A DNA stretch of 64,000 nt from the NCBI RefSeq assembly GCF_025685625.1, contig NZ_JAGSYI010000001.1, positions 248,001 through 312,000 of the forward strand. The letters are read 5' to 3'. The DNA comes from Acidicapsa acidisoli (GTDB lineage Bacteria > Acidobacteriota > Terriglobia > Terriglobales > Acidobacteriaceae). The notes under the pieces were generated by a model that worked only from the letters and a program-made list of their open reading frames with translations, searched no databases and was not told the origin of the DNA. A program made the position numbers and the translations under genes. Shown here one piece after another: positions 8,617 to 17,815 of the stretch; within the stretch, counting starts at the first letter, position 1; each line of letters opens with the position of its first letter.

Positions 8617-10692
8617 ATGTTCTTGCGCCCGTCGCGCCCATTCCGCCGGCAGGGACTGGCCCTGCTTATTCTCGCTTCGATCCTGGCGGCAGCGGCGACA
8701 TCGAACGCTCAGTCGTCGGGAGGTTCATCCACGCGTCCCGCAATCCCTGACGGCAGGGAGCTCGACATCAAGGACATAGGCGTCGGCGCAGTCCCTATCG
8801 ACGGGAACTGGCAATTCCGAACCGGCGACGATCCAGCCTGGGCCGCACCCGGATTGGATGATTCCGGCTGGGAGTCGATTCGCACCGAAAAGCCATGGGG
8901 GGTGCAGGGCTATCCCGCATACTCGGGATTCGCCTGGTATCGCCGCCATTTGCACATCGCCCTGAATCCCCCACCGGAGCCCGGGGCGAAGCCGGATCTT
9001 CTGCTGCTCATGCCGCCGGTGAATGACGCATACCAAGTCTACTGGAATGGCGCTCTCATTGGTCATATCGGCGAGTTGCCACCGCATGCGTCCTGGCCTG
9101 TTACAGCCGATCGGCATATTTTCGGCTTTCCAGCAGCGGGATCAGGAGTCCTGGTGATTCGCGTTTGGAAATCGCCTCCCGGTTCTAGCGACTCCGGCCG
9201 ACTTGGCGGCCCGCGCGACCCCTTGTATATTGGCCGCCATGATGCCATCGCCGGCATCATGGTGGGTTGGGATTACGACTGGCTGCGCAGCAATCTCTAT
9301 ACCATTGGCCTCAATTGCCTCTACGGCGGCGTCGCCTGCCTGGCATTCCTCCTGTGGCTGCGCAGGCGCAACGAAAGTCTAATGCTTTGGTTCGCACTTT
9401 TCGCAGGCCTGCCGGTCGTGTGGGGAATTCTCTTTAGTCTCCGTCTTCCCTTCGATTCCACCATTGCGAGCGCAATCCTCCAACCGATCTACGCGCTGCG
9501 GAATGTTGCACTCTGGTTCGTGCTCATCGAGCTGTTGCAACTCAAGAGCAATCGAGCTCTTCTTCGATGGGCGCAGTTTCTCGCCGCAATATCGTTAACT
9601 ACCGGTTCCATCGACGGACTTCTTGGCCTGGCTTACTTTGTGGTGGGATGGACGACCCATTCCTGGATACAGTGGACGGACGCCATCGTGACCGCCATTG
9701 GAACAACGATTGAAGTCTTCCCGCTGGTCATCATTGCGCTCGGCATCCGCCGACGGCTCGACGCGGCACGATGGGCCGTCGCTTCCACGGCCTTTCTGTC
9801 GCACATGATCATGGTCGTTACGTCGGCCAGCAAGCAAGGCGAACGCTTCACGCATTGGACCCTCTCAAACTTGTTGAGCACGCCGCTTTTTTTCATTCAG
9901 GGAATGTACTTCAATGCCGAGATCCTCGCTGACACCGCCTTATTCGTCTCTATTCTCTTCGCCGTCTATCGCTATGGCAAAGAGCAGACTACACGCCGGA
10001 GCGCGTTGGAGCTTGAGATCCAGCAGGCGCGTCAGATCCAGCAACTGCTCATCCCCGAGGCCATTCCGCCAGTTCAGGGCTATGCTCTTACCAGCGCCTA
10101 CCAACCGGCACGGGAAGTAGGCGGAGATTTTTTCCAGGTCATCGCGCTGGAGGATGGCTCCACTCTGATCGCCCTCGGGGATGTCAGCGGCAAGGGACTC
10201 CACGCCGCTATGAGCGTCTCGATGATCCTCGGCGTCCTGCGCACTCTCGCGGATTCTTCTCTCAGCCCTGCCGCAATCCTGACCGGCATGAATCGCAGTC
10301 TCTATGGCCGCATGGGAGACGGTTTCGCCACTGCGGTTTTTCTGCGCATCACTGCCTCGGGCAGACTGACACTGGCCAGCGCCGGTCACCTTCCGCCCTT
10401 TCTCAATCATCGGGAACTGGACTTGCCCGGTTCGTTGCCTCTGGGCCTTACGCCAGCGAGCAGCTACGAGGAAACATCGATCGAATTCCGCCCAGGCGAC
10501 CAGCTGAGTCTCTATACCGACGGCCTGCTGGAGGCGCGCAATCCCTCCGGCGAACTCTATGGATTCGAACGCCTCAACGCTCTTTTCGCCAGCCGGCCTA
10601 CTGCCGAGGACGCGGCGCAGGCGGCCGTTGCCTTTGGCCAGGACGACGATATTACCGTGCTCACGCTGACACGGCTGGCTGCAACGGCCTGA
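8617..10692 (+). CDS. Membrane-anchored PP2C/SpoIIE serine phosphatase with periplasmic sensor, paralog 1
   Basis: A 691-residue sensor phosphatase. Residues 1-32 form a signal peptide. About 45-200 form a predicted periplasmic beta-sandwich resembling a sugar-binding jelly roll (GNWQFRTGD, FAWYRRHLHI, YQVYWNGALIGH). About seven membrane spans follow (225-455), then a short helix (ARQIQQLLIPEAIPP, from 471) and a SpoIIE-type PP2C domain. Metal-binding Asp positions are kept in EVGGDFF, ALGDVSGKG, LYTDGLLEAR and GQDDDITVLTL, so it should be active. The ATG at 8617 is chosen because the signal peptide follows; a TTG at 8596 is the alternative. Such proteins dephosphorylate anti-sigma antagonists, but no partner is encoded nearby. 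Confidence 0.85.
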   Translation: MFLRPSRPFRRQGLALLILASILAAAATSNAQSSGGSSTRPAIPDGRELDIKDIGVGAVPIDGNWQFRTGDDPAWAAPGLDDSGWESIRTEKPWGVQGYPAYSGFAWYRRHLHIALNPPPEPGAKPDLLLLMPPVNDAYQVYWNGALIGHIGELPPHASWPVTADRHIFGFPAAGSGVLVIRVWKSPPGSSDSGRLGGPRDPLYIGRHDAIAGIMVGWDYDWLRSNLYTIGLNCLYGGVACLAFLLWLRRRNESLMLWFALFAGLPVVWGILFSLRLPFDSTIASAILQPIYALRNVALWFVLIELLQLKSNRALLRWAQFLAAISLTTGSIDGLLGLAYFVVGWTTHSWIQWTDAIVTAIGTTIEVFPLVIIALGIRRRLDAARWAVASTAFLSHMIMVVTSASKQGERFTHWTLSNLLSTPLFFIQGMYFNAEILADTALFVSILFAVYRYGKEQTTRRSALELEIQQARQIQQLLIPEAIPPVQGYALTSAYQPAREVGGDFFQVIALEDGSTLIALGDVSGKGLHAAMSVSMILGVLRTLADSSLSPAAILTGMNRSLYGRMGDGFATAVFLRITASGRLTLASAGHLPPFLNHRELDLPGSLPLGLTPASSYEETSIEFRPGDQLSLYTDGLLEARNPSGELYGFERLNALFASRPTAEDAAQAAVAFGQDDDITVLTLTRLAATA

Positions 10693-10830
10693 CGCCACAA
10701 GACGCCGGGCGATAGCCACCGCAGTTCATTCCCCAAACGTTGCATCCCGGAAACATCAATATCCGAATGAGTTGGACTCGGAATGGGTATAGTTGTGCCA
10801 TGTATTCCTGATTGATCGGGGGAACGGGCT

Positions 10831-12972
10831 GTGCCACGAGGGCTGCGCATCGTCGTCCCCATATTGCTGGGGTTGTATCTTTCTTCCGCCTGCGTGAGCC
10901 AACCGGGCACTGCTGAGGCCGCGCCTGCGGCAAAACAGGCACAGACTAATAACTCTTCGATTCTCTCGCTGGGGCCGGGATACATTGCGCTGAATGGCCC
11001 GTGGCGCTTTGCGACTGGCGATTCGCCACATGCGGCGCAGGCTGCAACGCCGCTCTGGGCTCAGCCGGGCTTTGACGACCAGCGTTGGGAGACAGTCGAC
11101 CTGACTCCGCAGCCGGGCAGCTCAGACCCATTCAACGGCGATCCGGCCTTTGTTCCGGGATGGACGACTTCGACGCATCCCGGGTACATAGGCTGGGCCT
11201 GGTATAGGCTCAAGGTGCCGCTGGCAGTGCTGCCAGGACAGGAACTCGCTCTGTTGGGCCCGCTGCGTATGACCGACGCATACCAGATGTATGTGAATAG
11301 CAAGCTGGTGGGCAGTTTCGGCGACTTTCTGGCGGACAGCGGAACGCCGGTGGCCTACTTTACCCATCCGGTGGAGTTTCCGCTGAAGGATGCTGCGACG
11401 CAGAGCGCAACTCCGGTGATGCAGACGATCGCCATCCGTGTATGGATGGGGCCAGTTGGATTTCTGCACTCGCCCTATGCAGGAGGGTTGAACTTTGCTC
11501 CCCTGCTGGGCGAGGCGCAAGCCATTCATGCACAGTACGAGTTGCAGTGGCAGGTCAAGCTGCGGGAACTGACCTATCCGCCGATTGAAGCTGTGTTACT
11601 GCTGGTATTGGCGCTGGTGCTGGCGAGCCTGACCTTCTTTGACCGTTCGGACCCGGTGTATTTGTGGGCTGCGGCAGTGCTGGTAATTGCGGCGTGCGCA
11701 GATATTGCGCTGGTGCTGGCGGCTCTGACCTTTGTTCTCAGCAGCCGGGCATACTTCACCATCTGGGAGGTCTTCATCATTCCGCTCTACCTCGCAGGAT
11801 GGGTGATGGTCTGGTGGAGATGGTTCCACCTGCGGCGGCCGACCTGGGTTCCTGCGGCGATTGCGGCTCTGACCGTTGCTTATATGACCTCCGAAGCGCT
11901 GCGCGAGAATTTCCTTTTCTATGGGCATGTGCCGGCGACTCTTGGTTTTGTCTTTCGCTTCACCCCGGTGCTGGTGCGGCTGATCTTTCTGATCTTCACT
12001 ATGCTGATCGTGACATCGGGAATTCGCAAGCAGGGGCGGGAAGGCTGGCTGGTGCTCACGGTCATCGTGCCGCTGGCGCTAGCGCTGTTTACGTCGGAGC
12101 TGATCGTGCTGCATCTGCCGGTGCTCTGGCATCCTTTCGGCTACGACATTTTTGTGGGGCAGATTGCCGATCTGCTGCTGGTAATGGCTCTGACAGTGCT
12201 GCTGCTGCGCAGACTGCTGATTTCGGTTCATCGCCAGCGGCTGCTGGCCCAGGAACTTATGCACGCCCAACAGATGCAGCGGGCGCAGATTCCTGAGACG
12301 CCTCCGCTGATTGCCGGTTATGCCGTAACCAGTTCCTATCGGCCTGCGCAGGAAGTAGGCGGAGACTTCTTCCAGATCATGCAGTTGGATGATGGCCAGA
12401 CGCTGATCGTGCTGGGGGACGTGAGCGGCAAGGGATTGAAGGCTGCAATGGCGGTCTCCATGATCGTAGGTGCGATCCGGATGGCGGCAGAGACGACGAC
12501 GCAACCTGCGGAGATACTGGCCGCGCTGAATCGCAGGCTCCTCGGCCGGCTGCAAGGGGCGTTTGCAACCTGCCTTGCGCTACGCCTCAACGCCGATGGC
12601 GGTTGCACGATGGCGAGTGCGGGCCATCCCCGGCCCTATCGCAACGGAAGCGAATTGGAGCTGCCCGGCGCATTTCCGCTGGGGCTTATCGCGGCTGTCG
12701 ACTACGACGAGAGCAACTTAGTGCTTCGTCCGGGGGATCAGCTCAGCCTATACACCGACGGGCTGCTGGAGGCGCGCAATGGTGGCGGTGAGTTGTATGG
12801 CTTTGAGCGGCTCAAGGCGCTCTTTGCGGCGCGCCCAACCGCTGAAACAGCCGCACAGGCTGCCGTGGCATTCGGTCAGGACGACGATATCACAGTGCTG
12901 ACCCTTACTCGCATCGAAGCAGGCGAGAGGATGGCCGCAGGCAGGCTTGACGCTGCATTCTCCCCAGTCTGA
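10831..12972 (+). CDS. Membrane-anchored PP2C/SpoIIE serine phosphatase with periplasmic sensor, paralog 2
   Basis: A 713-residue paralog with the same order: a signal-like N-terminus with a cysteine (LYLSSACVSQ, possibly a lipobox), a periplasmic beta-sandwich (GPWRFATGD, WAWYRLKVPL, YQMYVNSKLVGSF), about seven membrane spans, a helix AQQMQRAQIPETPPL and a PP2C domain (EVGGDFFQIM, VLGDVSGKGLKAAM, YTDGLLEARN, GQDDDITVLTLTR). All metal-binding Asp positions are present. It starts at GTG 10831 with a GGGGGAA site upstream. Its codon choice differs a little from paralogs 1 and 3 (more G-ending codons by eye), which suggests an old duplication. Confidence 0.85.
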   Translation: MPRGLRIVVPILLGLYLSSACVSQPGTAEAAPAAKQAQTNNSSILSLGPGYIALNGPWRFATGDSPHAAQAATPLWAQPGFDDQRWETVDLTPQPGSSDPFNGDPAFVPGWTTSTHPGYIGWAWYRLKVPLAVLPGQELALLGPLRMTDAYQMYVNSKLVGSFGDFLADSGTPVAYFTHPVEFPLKDAATQSATPVMQTIAIRVWMGPVGFLHSPYAGGLNFAPLLGEAQAIHAQYELQWQVKLRELTYPPIEAVLLLVLALVLASLTFFDRSDPVYLWAAAVLVIAACADIALVLAALTFVLSSRAYFTIWEVFIIPLYLAGWVMVWWRWFHLRRPTWVPAAIAALTVAYMTSEALRENFLFYGHVPATLGFVFRFTPVLVRLIFLIFTMLIVTSGIRKQGREGWLVLTVIVPLALALFTSELIVLHLPVLWHPFGYDIFVGQIADLLLVMALTVLLLRRLLISVHRQRLLAQELMHAQQMQRAQIPETPPLIAGYAVTSSYRPAQEVGGDFFQIMQLDDGQTLIVLGDVSGKGLKAAMAVSMIVGAIRMAAETTTQPAEILAALNRRLLGRLQGAFATCLALRLNADGGCTMASAGHPRPYRNGSELELPGAFPLGLIAAVDYDESNLVLRPGDQLSLYTDGLLEARNGGGELYGFERLKALFAARPTAETAAQAAVAFGQDDDITVLTLTRIEAGERMAAGRLDAAFSPV

Positions 12973-13050
12973 TCCCTTTCGGTACAACAAACCGTTCTTA
13001 ACTCGTTTCCTGCTTGTGGTTTCACCCGATAGCCGGGATATGCTGTCCTC

Positions 13051-15090
13051 ATGCTTCAAGCTCTGTTACGCAGCTTTTGTTGCACTTTTTTCCTGATACT
13101 GATTGCCTGGTTTGCACCATTCTCTTCGGCGCAACAGCTCTCCGGTGGAGGCAAGCTGGAGTCTTCCACGCTTGTTCTCCAAAATCTCACCGACGGAGCC
13201 ATACCGCTTGACGGCCCATGGCAGTTCCACCTCGGCGACAACCCCGCATGGGCCGCGCCGTCTTATGACGACTCCCACTGGGAGCAGCTAAGCGCAGACA
13301 AGCCCTGGGGCGAGCAGAATCACCCAAGCTACACGGGCTACGCCTGGTACCGGCGCCGCATCGCCGTTACTTCTTCCGGACCATCGTCCGACTTGGCGCT
13401 CATGGTTCGCCGGATCGACGACGCGTACGAGATTTACTGGAACGGACAATTGATTGGCCGTCATGGAGCGTTTCCGCCGCACGCCGTCTGGTATGCGCAG
13501 TCTCAACCGCCCCAGACCTTCGGCTGGCCATCGCCTCAGCAAGGCGTGATGGCCATTCGCGTATGGAAAGCGCCGCTCCTGTCCGAGGATTCCGGTCTCA
13601 GCGGCGGCTTTACTGCCGCGCCCCTGGCAGGCACCCCGGCGGCTATCGTCGCCGCGAAGAGCAGGCTGGACTACGAGTGGCTGCGGAGCCGCCAATTCGT
13701 CTTCGGCCAAGATCTGATTTACGCCCTCGTCGCACTCATCAGCCTGCTGGTATGGCTTCGCTATCGAAGCCAATGGACGCTCTTGTGGATGGCAACCTTC
13801 GCTTTGGCGTCCATCTCCAGGCAACTTGTGTTCATGATGTCTCTATCCTGGCCAATGGCCATCGTGGATGGTATCGCTGCGCCGATTTCCTCGGTTCGCG
13901 ACATTTCTTTATGGTTCCTGCTGCTGGCTCTTCTGCAACTCCGCGACAAGCAATCCATCCGGACGCTTACTTTGGTCTTTTCTTTCATCAGCCTTGTCGC
14001 GACTATCACAGACGGCCTGATCTCCATCTTCTGGTGGACCTCCGATAAGCTGGTCGAAACTCAGATTGCGGATGCAGTGACAACCGCCTTCTATATCTTC
14101 ACCGCAGCGCTTCCGCTGCTGCTGGTTCCCTTCGCTTTCTCGCGAAAGAGACGGCTTGACGCAGGGTCCAGACTGGTCGCCATTCTGGCCTTTCTGTCCG
14201 GAATGATTCAGGTGGTCTCCAACATCGCAGCACAGGGCAGCCGGTTCACCCACTGGACGCTGGCGGACAGAATCGCCGTCCCGCTCTTCGTTCTGGAAGG
14301 GAATTCCATCAGCATCGTGCCGCTGGCCGGGATGCTCCTGCTGATCTCTATCGTCTTCGGCGTCTACCGGAATTCCCTCGAAGCCCGCCGCCGGCAGATC
14401 GCCCTCGAGCAGGAGTTCCGTGATGCCCAGGAACTGCAACGGGCTCTCATCCCAGAGACGCTGCGAACCCTGGCCGGCTATGCACTCACCAGTTCCTACC
14501 TGCCTGCCGCAGAGGTTGGGGGCGATTTCTTCCAGCTTATTCCCGCTGCAAGTGGCGACTCCGGCACGACGCTGGTTGCTGTCGGAGATGTCAGCGGTAA
14601 GGGATTGAAAGCTGCCATGAGCGTGGCTCTCATCGTAGGCACCCTGCGCACGCTGGCCGAAACGACCTCCAGTCCGGCCGAGATTCTTGCGGGCATCAAT
14701 CGGCGTATTTGCGGCCGCTTGCAGGATGGCTTTGTCACATGCCTTATCCTGCGCCTGGGCCCCGAGGGCGCATGCGTTCTGGCCAATGCCGGCCATCCTC
14801 CTCCATTTCTGAATGATCGCGAGATGGATGTGCCCGGCGCACTTCCGCTTGGCGTCATGCCCGACCTTAACTACCAGGAATTCCGAACCAGCCTGCGTCC
14901 GCACGATCACATGACGCTATACACCGACGGCCTGCTGGAAGCCCGCAACATCACTGGCGAGCTATACGGCTTTGAGCGTATATACAACCTCTTTGCCAAA
15001 CGGCCCAGCGCCGCCGAAGCAGCTCAGGTTGCGGTAGATTTCGGTCAGGATGACGACATTACTATCCTCACCCTGACCCGTATGGAATAA
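13051..15090 (+). CDS. Membrane-anchored PP2C/SpoIIE serine phosphatase with periplasmic sensor, paralog 3
   Basis: A 679-residue third copy, closest to paralog 1. It has a signal peptide (FLILIAWFAPFSSAQQ), the beta-sandwich sensor (GPWQFHLGDNPAWAAP, YEIYWNGQLIGRHG), about seven membrane spans, the helix AQELQRALIPETLR and a PP2C domain with EVGGDFFQLI, VGDVSGKGLKAAM, LYTDGLLEAR and GQDDDITILTLTR. The phosphatase half is strongly conserved among the three copies, while the sensor half varies most, as expected if they hear different signals. It starts at ATG 13051, 78 bases after paralog 2, so an operon is possible. The gene ends 10 bases before a convergent hypothetical gene. Confidence 0.85.
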   Translation: MLQALLRSFCCTFFLILIAWFAPFSSAQQLSGGGKLESSTLVLQNLTDGAIPLDGPWQFHLGDNPAWAAPSYDDSHWEQLSADKPWGEQNHPSYTGYAWYRRRIAVTSSGPSSDLALMVRRIDDAYEIYWNGQLIGRHGAFPPHAVWYAQSQPPQTFGWPSPQQGVMAIRVWKAPLLSEDSGLSGGFTAAPLAGTPAAIVAAKSRLDYEWLRSRQFVFGQDLIYALVALISLLVWLRYRSQWTLLWMATFALASISRQLVFMMSLSWPMAIVDGIAAPISSVRDISLWFLLLALLQLRDKQSIRTLTLVFSFISLVATITDGLISIFWWTSDKLVETQIADAVTTAFYIFTAALPLLLVPFAFSRKRRLDAGSRLVAILAFLSGMIQVVSNIAAQGSRFTHWTLADRIAVPLFVLEGNSISIVPLAGMLLLISIVFGVYRNSLEARRRQIALEQEFRDAQELQRALIPETLRTLAGYALTSSYLPAAEVGGDFFQLIPAASGDSGTTLVAVGDVSGKGLKAAMSVALIVGTLRTLAETTSSPAEILAGINRRICGRLQDGFVTCLILRLGPEGACVLANAGHPPPFLNDREMDVPGALPLGVMPDLNYQEFRTSLRPHDHMTLYTDGLLEARNITGELYGFERIYNLFAKRPSAAEAAQVAVDFGQDDDITILTLTRME

Positions 15091-15100
15091 CATCGTTGAA

Positions 15101-15553
15101 CTATCGGATCGTGTCCTTTAGTTCGTCCGCCTGCCCGGCGTATACCTCCTCCGTCGCGGTCCTGACTTCCTTCACAATCCTGGTCCAGACGGGATTAACC
15201 TTCGACGAATCCCACGTGCCCGCCGCCAAGGCCTCTTCATAAGCCTTCGACGCTTCCAATGTCTTCTTGTAGGCGGGCAGCTCCTTGACCAACTGAAACG
15301 CGGCAGCAATCGCTACGCCTACGTCATCCTTCAGACGCTCCGGAACATTCGCATAGACATCAGCCTTGTGCTCCTCAATCCATTGAAAGGCAATCGGTAA
15401 AACTACTTCACTCACCCATAAGTTATAGGCATTGAGAGCTTCTATGCCGGAAATCCAGGACGGATGCATCTCCCAATCCGGATGGACACCTTTCAGGCTG
15501 AATTTGGGGTATTCACGTGGAATGTATTCGCAGATCGTCTTAACTTGACCCAT
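15101..15553 (-). CDS. Hypothetical protein, 150 residues
   Basis: A soluble, charged and mostly helical protein, starting GQVKTICEYIPREYPKFS and ending VYAGQADELKDTIR. It contains HPSWISGIEALNAYNLWVSE and WDSSKVNPVWTRIVKEV. No signal peptide, membrane span or known motif is seen. A GGAG element 9 bases before the ATG supports the start. Codon use looks like that of its neighbours. I do not recognise the family. Confidence 0.65.
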   Translation of the reverse strand: MGQVKTICEYIPREYPKFSLKGVHPDWEMHPSWISGIEALNAYNLWVSEVVLPIAFQWIEEHKADVYANVPERLKDDVGVAIAAAFQLVKELPAYKKTLEASKAYEEALAAGTWDSSKVNPVWTRIVKEVRTATEEVYAGQADELKDTIR

Positions 15554-15999
15554 CAGGGGACTCTCCTAGCTTGCGCAGTTTGGGTTGAATGTTTTGAATC
15601 TCTGGGGGGAGAAACAGTTGAGGTTGGGGAAACACACGCTGAGCGTCTTGTTCCGATCGAGAGTGTATCGCGCTCTCGACACTGGCCAGACGTGCAGAGG
15701 TGATATTCAGCGTTTATAGCATTGATGTGCAGTCTCAATCATCTGCAAAATATCCGTTCTCTATATTCGCCCCACGCGCAGAATTGGCTTCCGATCCATG
15801 TTGATTTGCTGCTCTACGGCCTGACACTCGCGGTATGCGTCGTCTCGCTCACGCAGCCTCAGCCCATTCTTCTCTGAAACGGACCCCACAGAACCAAATT
15901 CAGGCCGGAAGAGTAGACAAGGACGAAGATAAAGCGAGGACTGGTAAACTCCGCCATTCCGGCAACGAATCCACAAGATTGGATCGAGCAGATGAAACC
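15554..15999. other. 446-base region without a supported gene
   Basis: It lies between the hypothetical gene at 15101-15553 and the broken small gene at 16000. Open frames here are short and overlapping, with no good ribosome binding site. It probably holds promoters for both flanking genes, but no convincing -35/-10 pair was identified. Confidence 0.4.
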
Positions 16000-16230
16000 A
16001 TGATTCCGCTGGAAGAGATGACAGACGAACAATTCGGGCAGCATGTTCTCGCTCTTCTTAAGAAAGAGCTCGGCCCGTACGGAATGGCGCGCTTCCTGAG
16101 CAAGTTTTGGATCGGAACCATCGACTAACCCCGTGACCGCAACCTCTGGCTCGATGGCGTCTCGGCAGACAAAGTCCTCAAGGAATCCGGATACGTTCCA
16201 GTCCGCGACCTGCTGAAAAAAAGAAGCATC
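16000..16230 (+). pseudogene. Small conserved gene interrupted by an in-frame TAA
   Basis: From ATG 16000 the frame reads 42 residues (IPLEEMTDEQFGQHVLALLK, then KELGPYGMARFLSKFWIGTID) up to TAA at 16126-16128. The same frame continues past the stop with protein-like sequence PRDRNLWLDGVSADKVLKES, then GYVPVRDLLKK. Small proteins of this type that I know from memory carry a GDYTRDRHxWL segment exactly here. The stop sits at the Tyr of that motif, and the reading (D-stop-P-RDR) differs from D-Y-T-RDR by two bases in adjacent codons. So this is either a recently broken gene or a sequence error. The family's function is not known to me. The 3' end is uncertain and is placed at the tyrS stop. Confidence 0.6.
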
Positions 16231-17484
16231 CTAGCTAATCATCGCCACCTTTGCCCTTTTCCCCAACCGCACCACGATCCGCGCAGGCAGTTTTTCCAGC
16301 GGAATCGTCGCATTCCCCGCAACTTCTCCGTCCAGCTTCACCGCCTTCTCGGCAATTTTTCGGCTGGCCTCGGCTCCGCTCGCCGCCAGGCCAAGCTGCA
16401 CAAGCAGCTTCGGCAGCCGGATCGCCAATCCTCCCGGCAGCCCCGACGGGCCAACCAGATCGGCATACGTAACCGCAACCTCTTCGAGATCCTCGCCAAC
16501 TTCGCGCTGCTGGAACATCCGCGCCCAGTTCTCATCCGCCCGCGCTGCTTCTTCCGCCGAATGAAAATCGGCCACAATCGTCCGTGCCAGCCGCTTTTTG
16601 GCTTCCATCGGATGCAGCGCGCCAGAAGCGACCTCGGCCTGCAATCCGTCTACTTCCGACTGCCGCAGGTCGGTCAGAAGCGCCCAGAACTTCCACATCA
16701 GCTCGTCGGAGATCGACATGAGCTTGCCGTACATCTCCGCCGGCGGCTCGTGAATGCCAATCGCATTCCCGAGCGACTTGGACATCTTCTGCACTCCGTC
16801 CAAACCTTCGAGGATCGGCGTCATCAGCACGATCTGCGGTTTCTGCCCAAACTGCCGTTGCAATTCGCGCCCGCCTAGCAGATTGAATTTCTGATCTGTA
16901 CCGCCTAGCTCCACATCGCACTCCAGCGCGACCGAGTCATAACCCTGCATCATCGGATACAAAAACTCATGCAGACCGATTGGCTGCTCCGCTTCAAACC
17001 GCTTGTGGAACTCATCTCGCTCCAACATCTGCGAGACGGTAAAGTGCGACGCCAGCCGAATCGTCCCCTCAAATCCCAGCTTGTCCAGCCACTCGGAGTT
17101 GAAGCGGACCTCAGTCTGGTCTCGGTCCAGAATCTTGAAGACTTGTTCCTGGTAGGTTTTGGCGTTTTCGTTGATCTGCTCCCGCGTCAGAGGCTTCCGC
17201 GTCACATTCCGGCCTGTCGGATCGCCGATCAGCGAAGTGAAGTCACCCACGAGAAAGATCACCTGATGACCAAGCTGCTGAAAGTGACGGAGTTTGCGCA
17301 TCAGGACGGTATGCCCCAGGTGCAAATCCGGAGCTGTTGGGTCAAAACCGGCCTTCACGCGCAATGGCCGCCCTGTCTTGCGCGACTCCTCAAGCCGCTC
17401 CCGCAGATCAGAAACACGAATAATCTCCGCCGCACCCTTCTGCAGCAGATCCAACTGCTCATCCACACTCAGGAATTCATGCAT
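16231..17484 (-). CDS. tyrS: Tyrosyl-tRNA synthetase
   Basis: Class I synthetase that charges tRNA-Tyr in the cytoplasm. The 417-residue protein shows the HIGH-type signature [15 protein letters not shown], the [16 protein letters not shown] segment, [16 protein letters not shown] for tyrosine binding, the KMSKS loop ([14 protein letters not shown]) and a C-terminal S4 domain ([15 protein letters not shown]). It starts at ATG 17484. No usable Shine-Dalgarno precedes it: AGGA is only two bases from the ATG. A TATACT element ends 9 bases before the ATG, suggesting a leaderless mRNA. The neighbouring lipoprotein gene is divergent. Confidence 0.96.
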   Translation of the reverse strand: MHEFLSVDEQLDLLQKGAAEIIRVSDLRERLEESRKTGRPLRVKAGFDPTAPDLHLGHTVLMRKLRHFQQLGHQVIFLVGDFTSLIGDPTGRNVTRKPLTREQINENAKTYQEQVFKILDRDQTEVRFNSEWLDKLGFEGTIRLASHFTVSQMLERDEFHKRFEAEQPIGLHEFLYPMMQGYDSVALECDVELGGTDQKFNLLGGRELQRQFGQKPQIVLMTPILEGLDGVQKMSKSLGNAIGIHEPPAEMYGKLMSISDELMWKFWALLTDLRQSEVDGLQAEVASGALHPMEAKKRLARTIVADFHSAEEAARADENWARMFQQREVGEDLEEVAVTYADLVGPSGLPGGLAIRLPKLLVQLGLAASGAEASRKIAEKAVKLDGEVAGNATIPLEKLPARIVVRLGKRAKVAMIS

Positions 17485-17493
17485 ATTCCTATA

Positions 17494-17499
17494 AGTATA
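17494..17499 (-). promoter_or_regulatory. Candidate -10 element giving a leaderless tyrS mRNA
   Basis: TATACT on the minus strand, 9 bases upstream of the tyrS ATG. A start site about 7 bases downstream of the hexamer would fall within a few bases of the initiation codon. No clear -35 hexamer is seen at 16-18 bases. Confidence 0.4.
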
Positions 17500-17815
17500 G
17501 ATTTACCGCCAGCCCGCTCTATCCAATCCGCTTTCTCCATAAGGACGGATTCCTCCATAGGCCGGAGGCTAAGTCCTCCCGCGAGCGCCAACTCAATTGA
17601 GCAAATTGAAACAGCCGCGATCGCTCTTTCATGAGACGCTTTTCACACTTGTCGAATGCAGCTTGGCGGGACCGTGCAATAAAATCGTTCCGGCTGGAGT
17701 TTCCGCCGGTTCAGGCACCTGCCCGATTAAACGTCCTCGGCCGCGATTGCATCCAAGGATGCAATGTCTCCAATTCCCAAGAGCGCTGCACGATGAAAGT
17801 GGAGAAAGTAGACCA
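17500..17815. other. Divergent intergenic region between tyrS and the YXWGXW lipoprotein gene
   Basis: About 316 bases with no supported gene. An open frame joined to the lipoprotein frame extends through it, but its composition does not look like protein and the lipoprotein signal peptide starts only at 17816. It must hold the promoter of the lipoprotein gene; I see no strong hexamer pair. Confidence 0.4.

Noticed and set aside
13909-14910. A 333-codon minus-strand open frame inside the third phosphatase gene
   Set aside because: Antisense shadow of a strongly supported PP2C gene; Gln/Arg/Asp-rich with no domain pattern.
16128-16230. Translational read-through or selenocysteine-type recoding at the TAA in the small gene
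   Set aside because: TAA is not a recoding codon for selenocysteine or pyrrolysine, and no stimulatory structure is evident; a nonsense change is simpler.
17597-17815. An N-terminal extension of the YXWGXW lipoprotein back to 17597
   Set aside because: The lipoprotein signal peptide begins at 17816 behind a GGAG element, and the extension is not signal-like.
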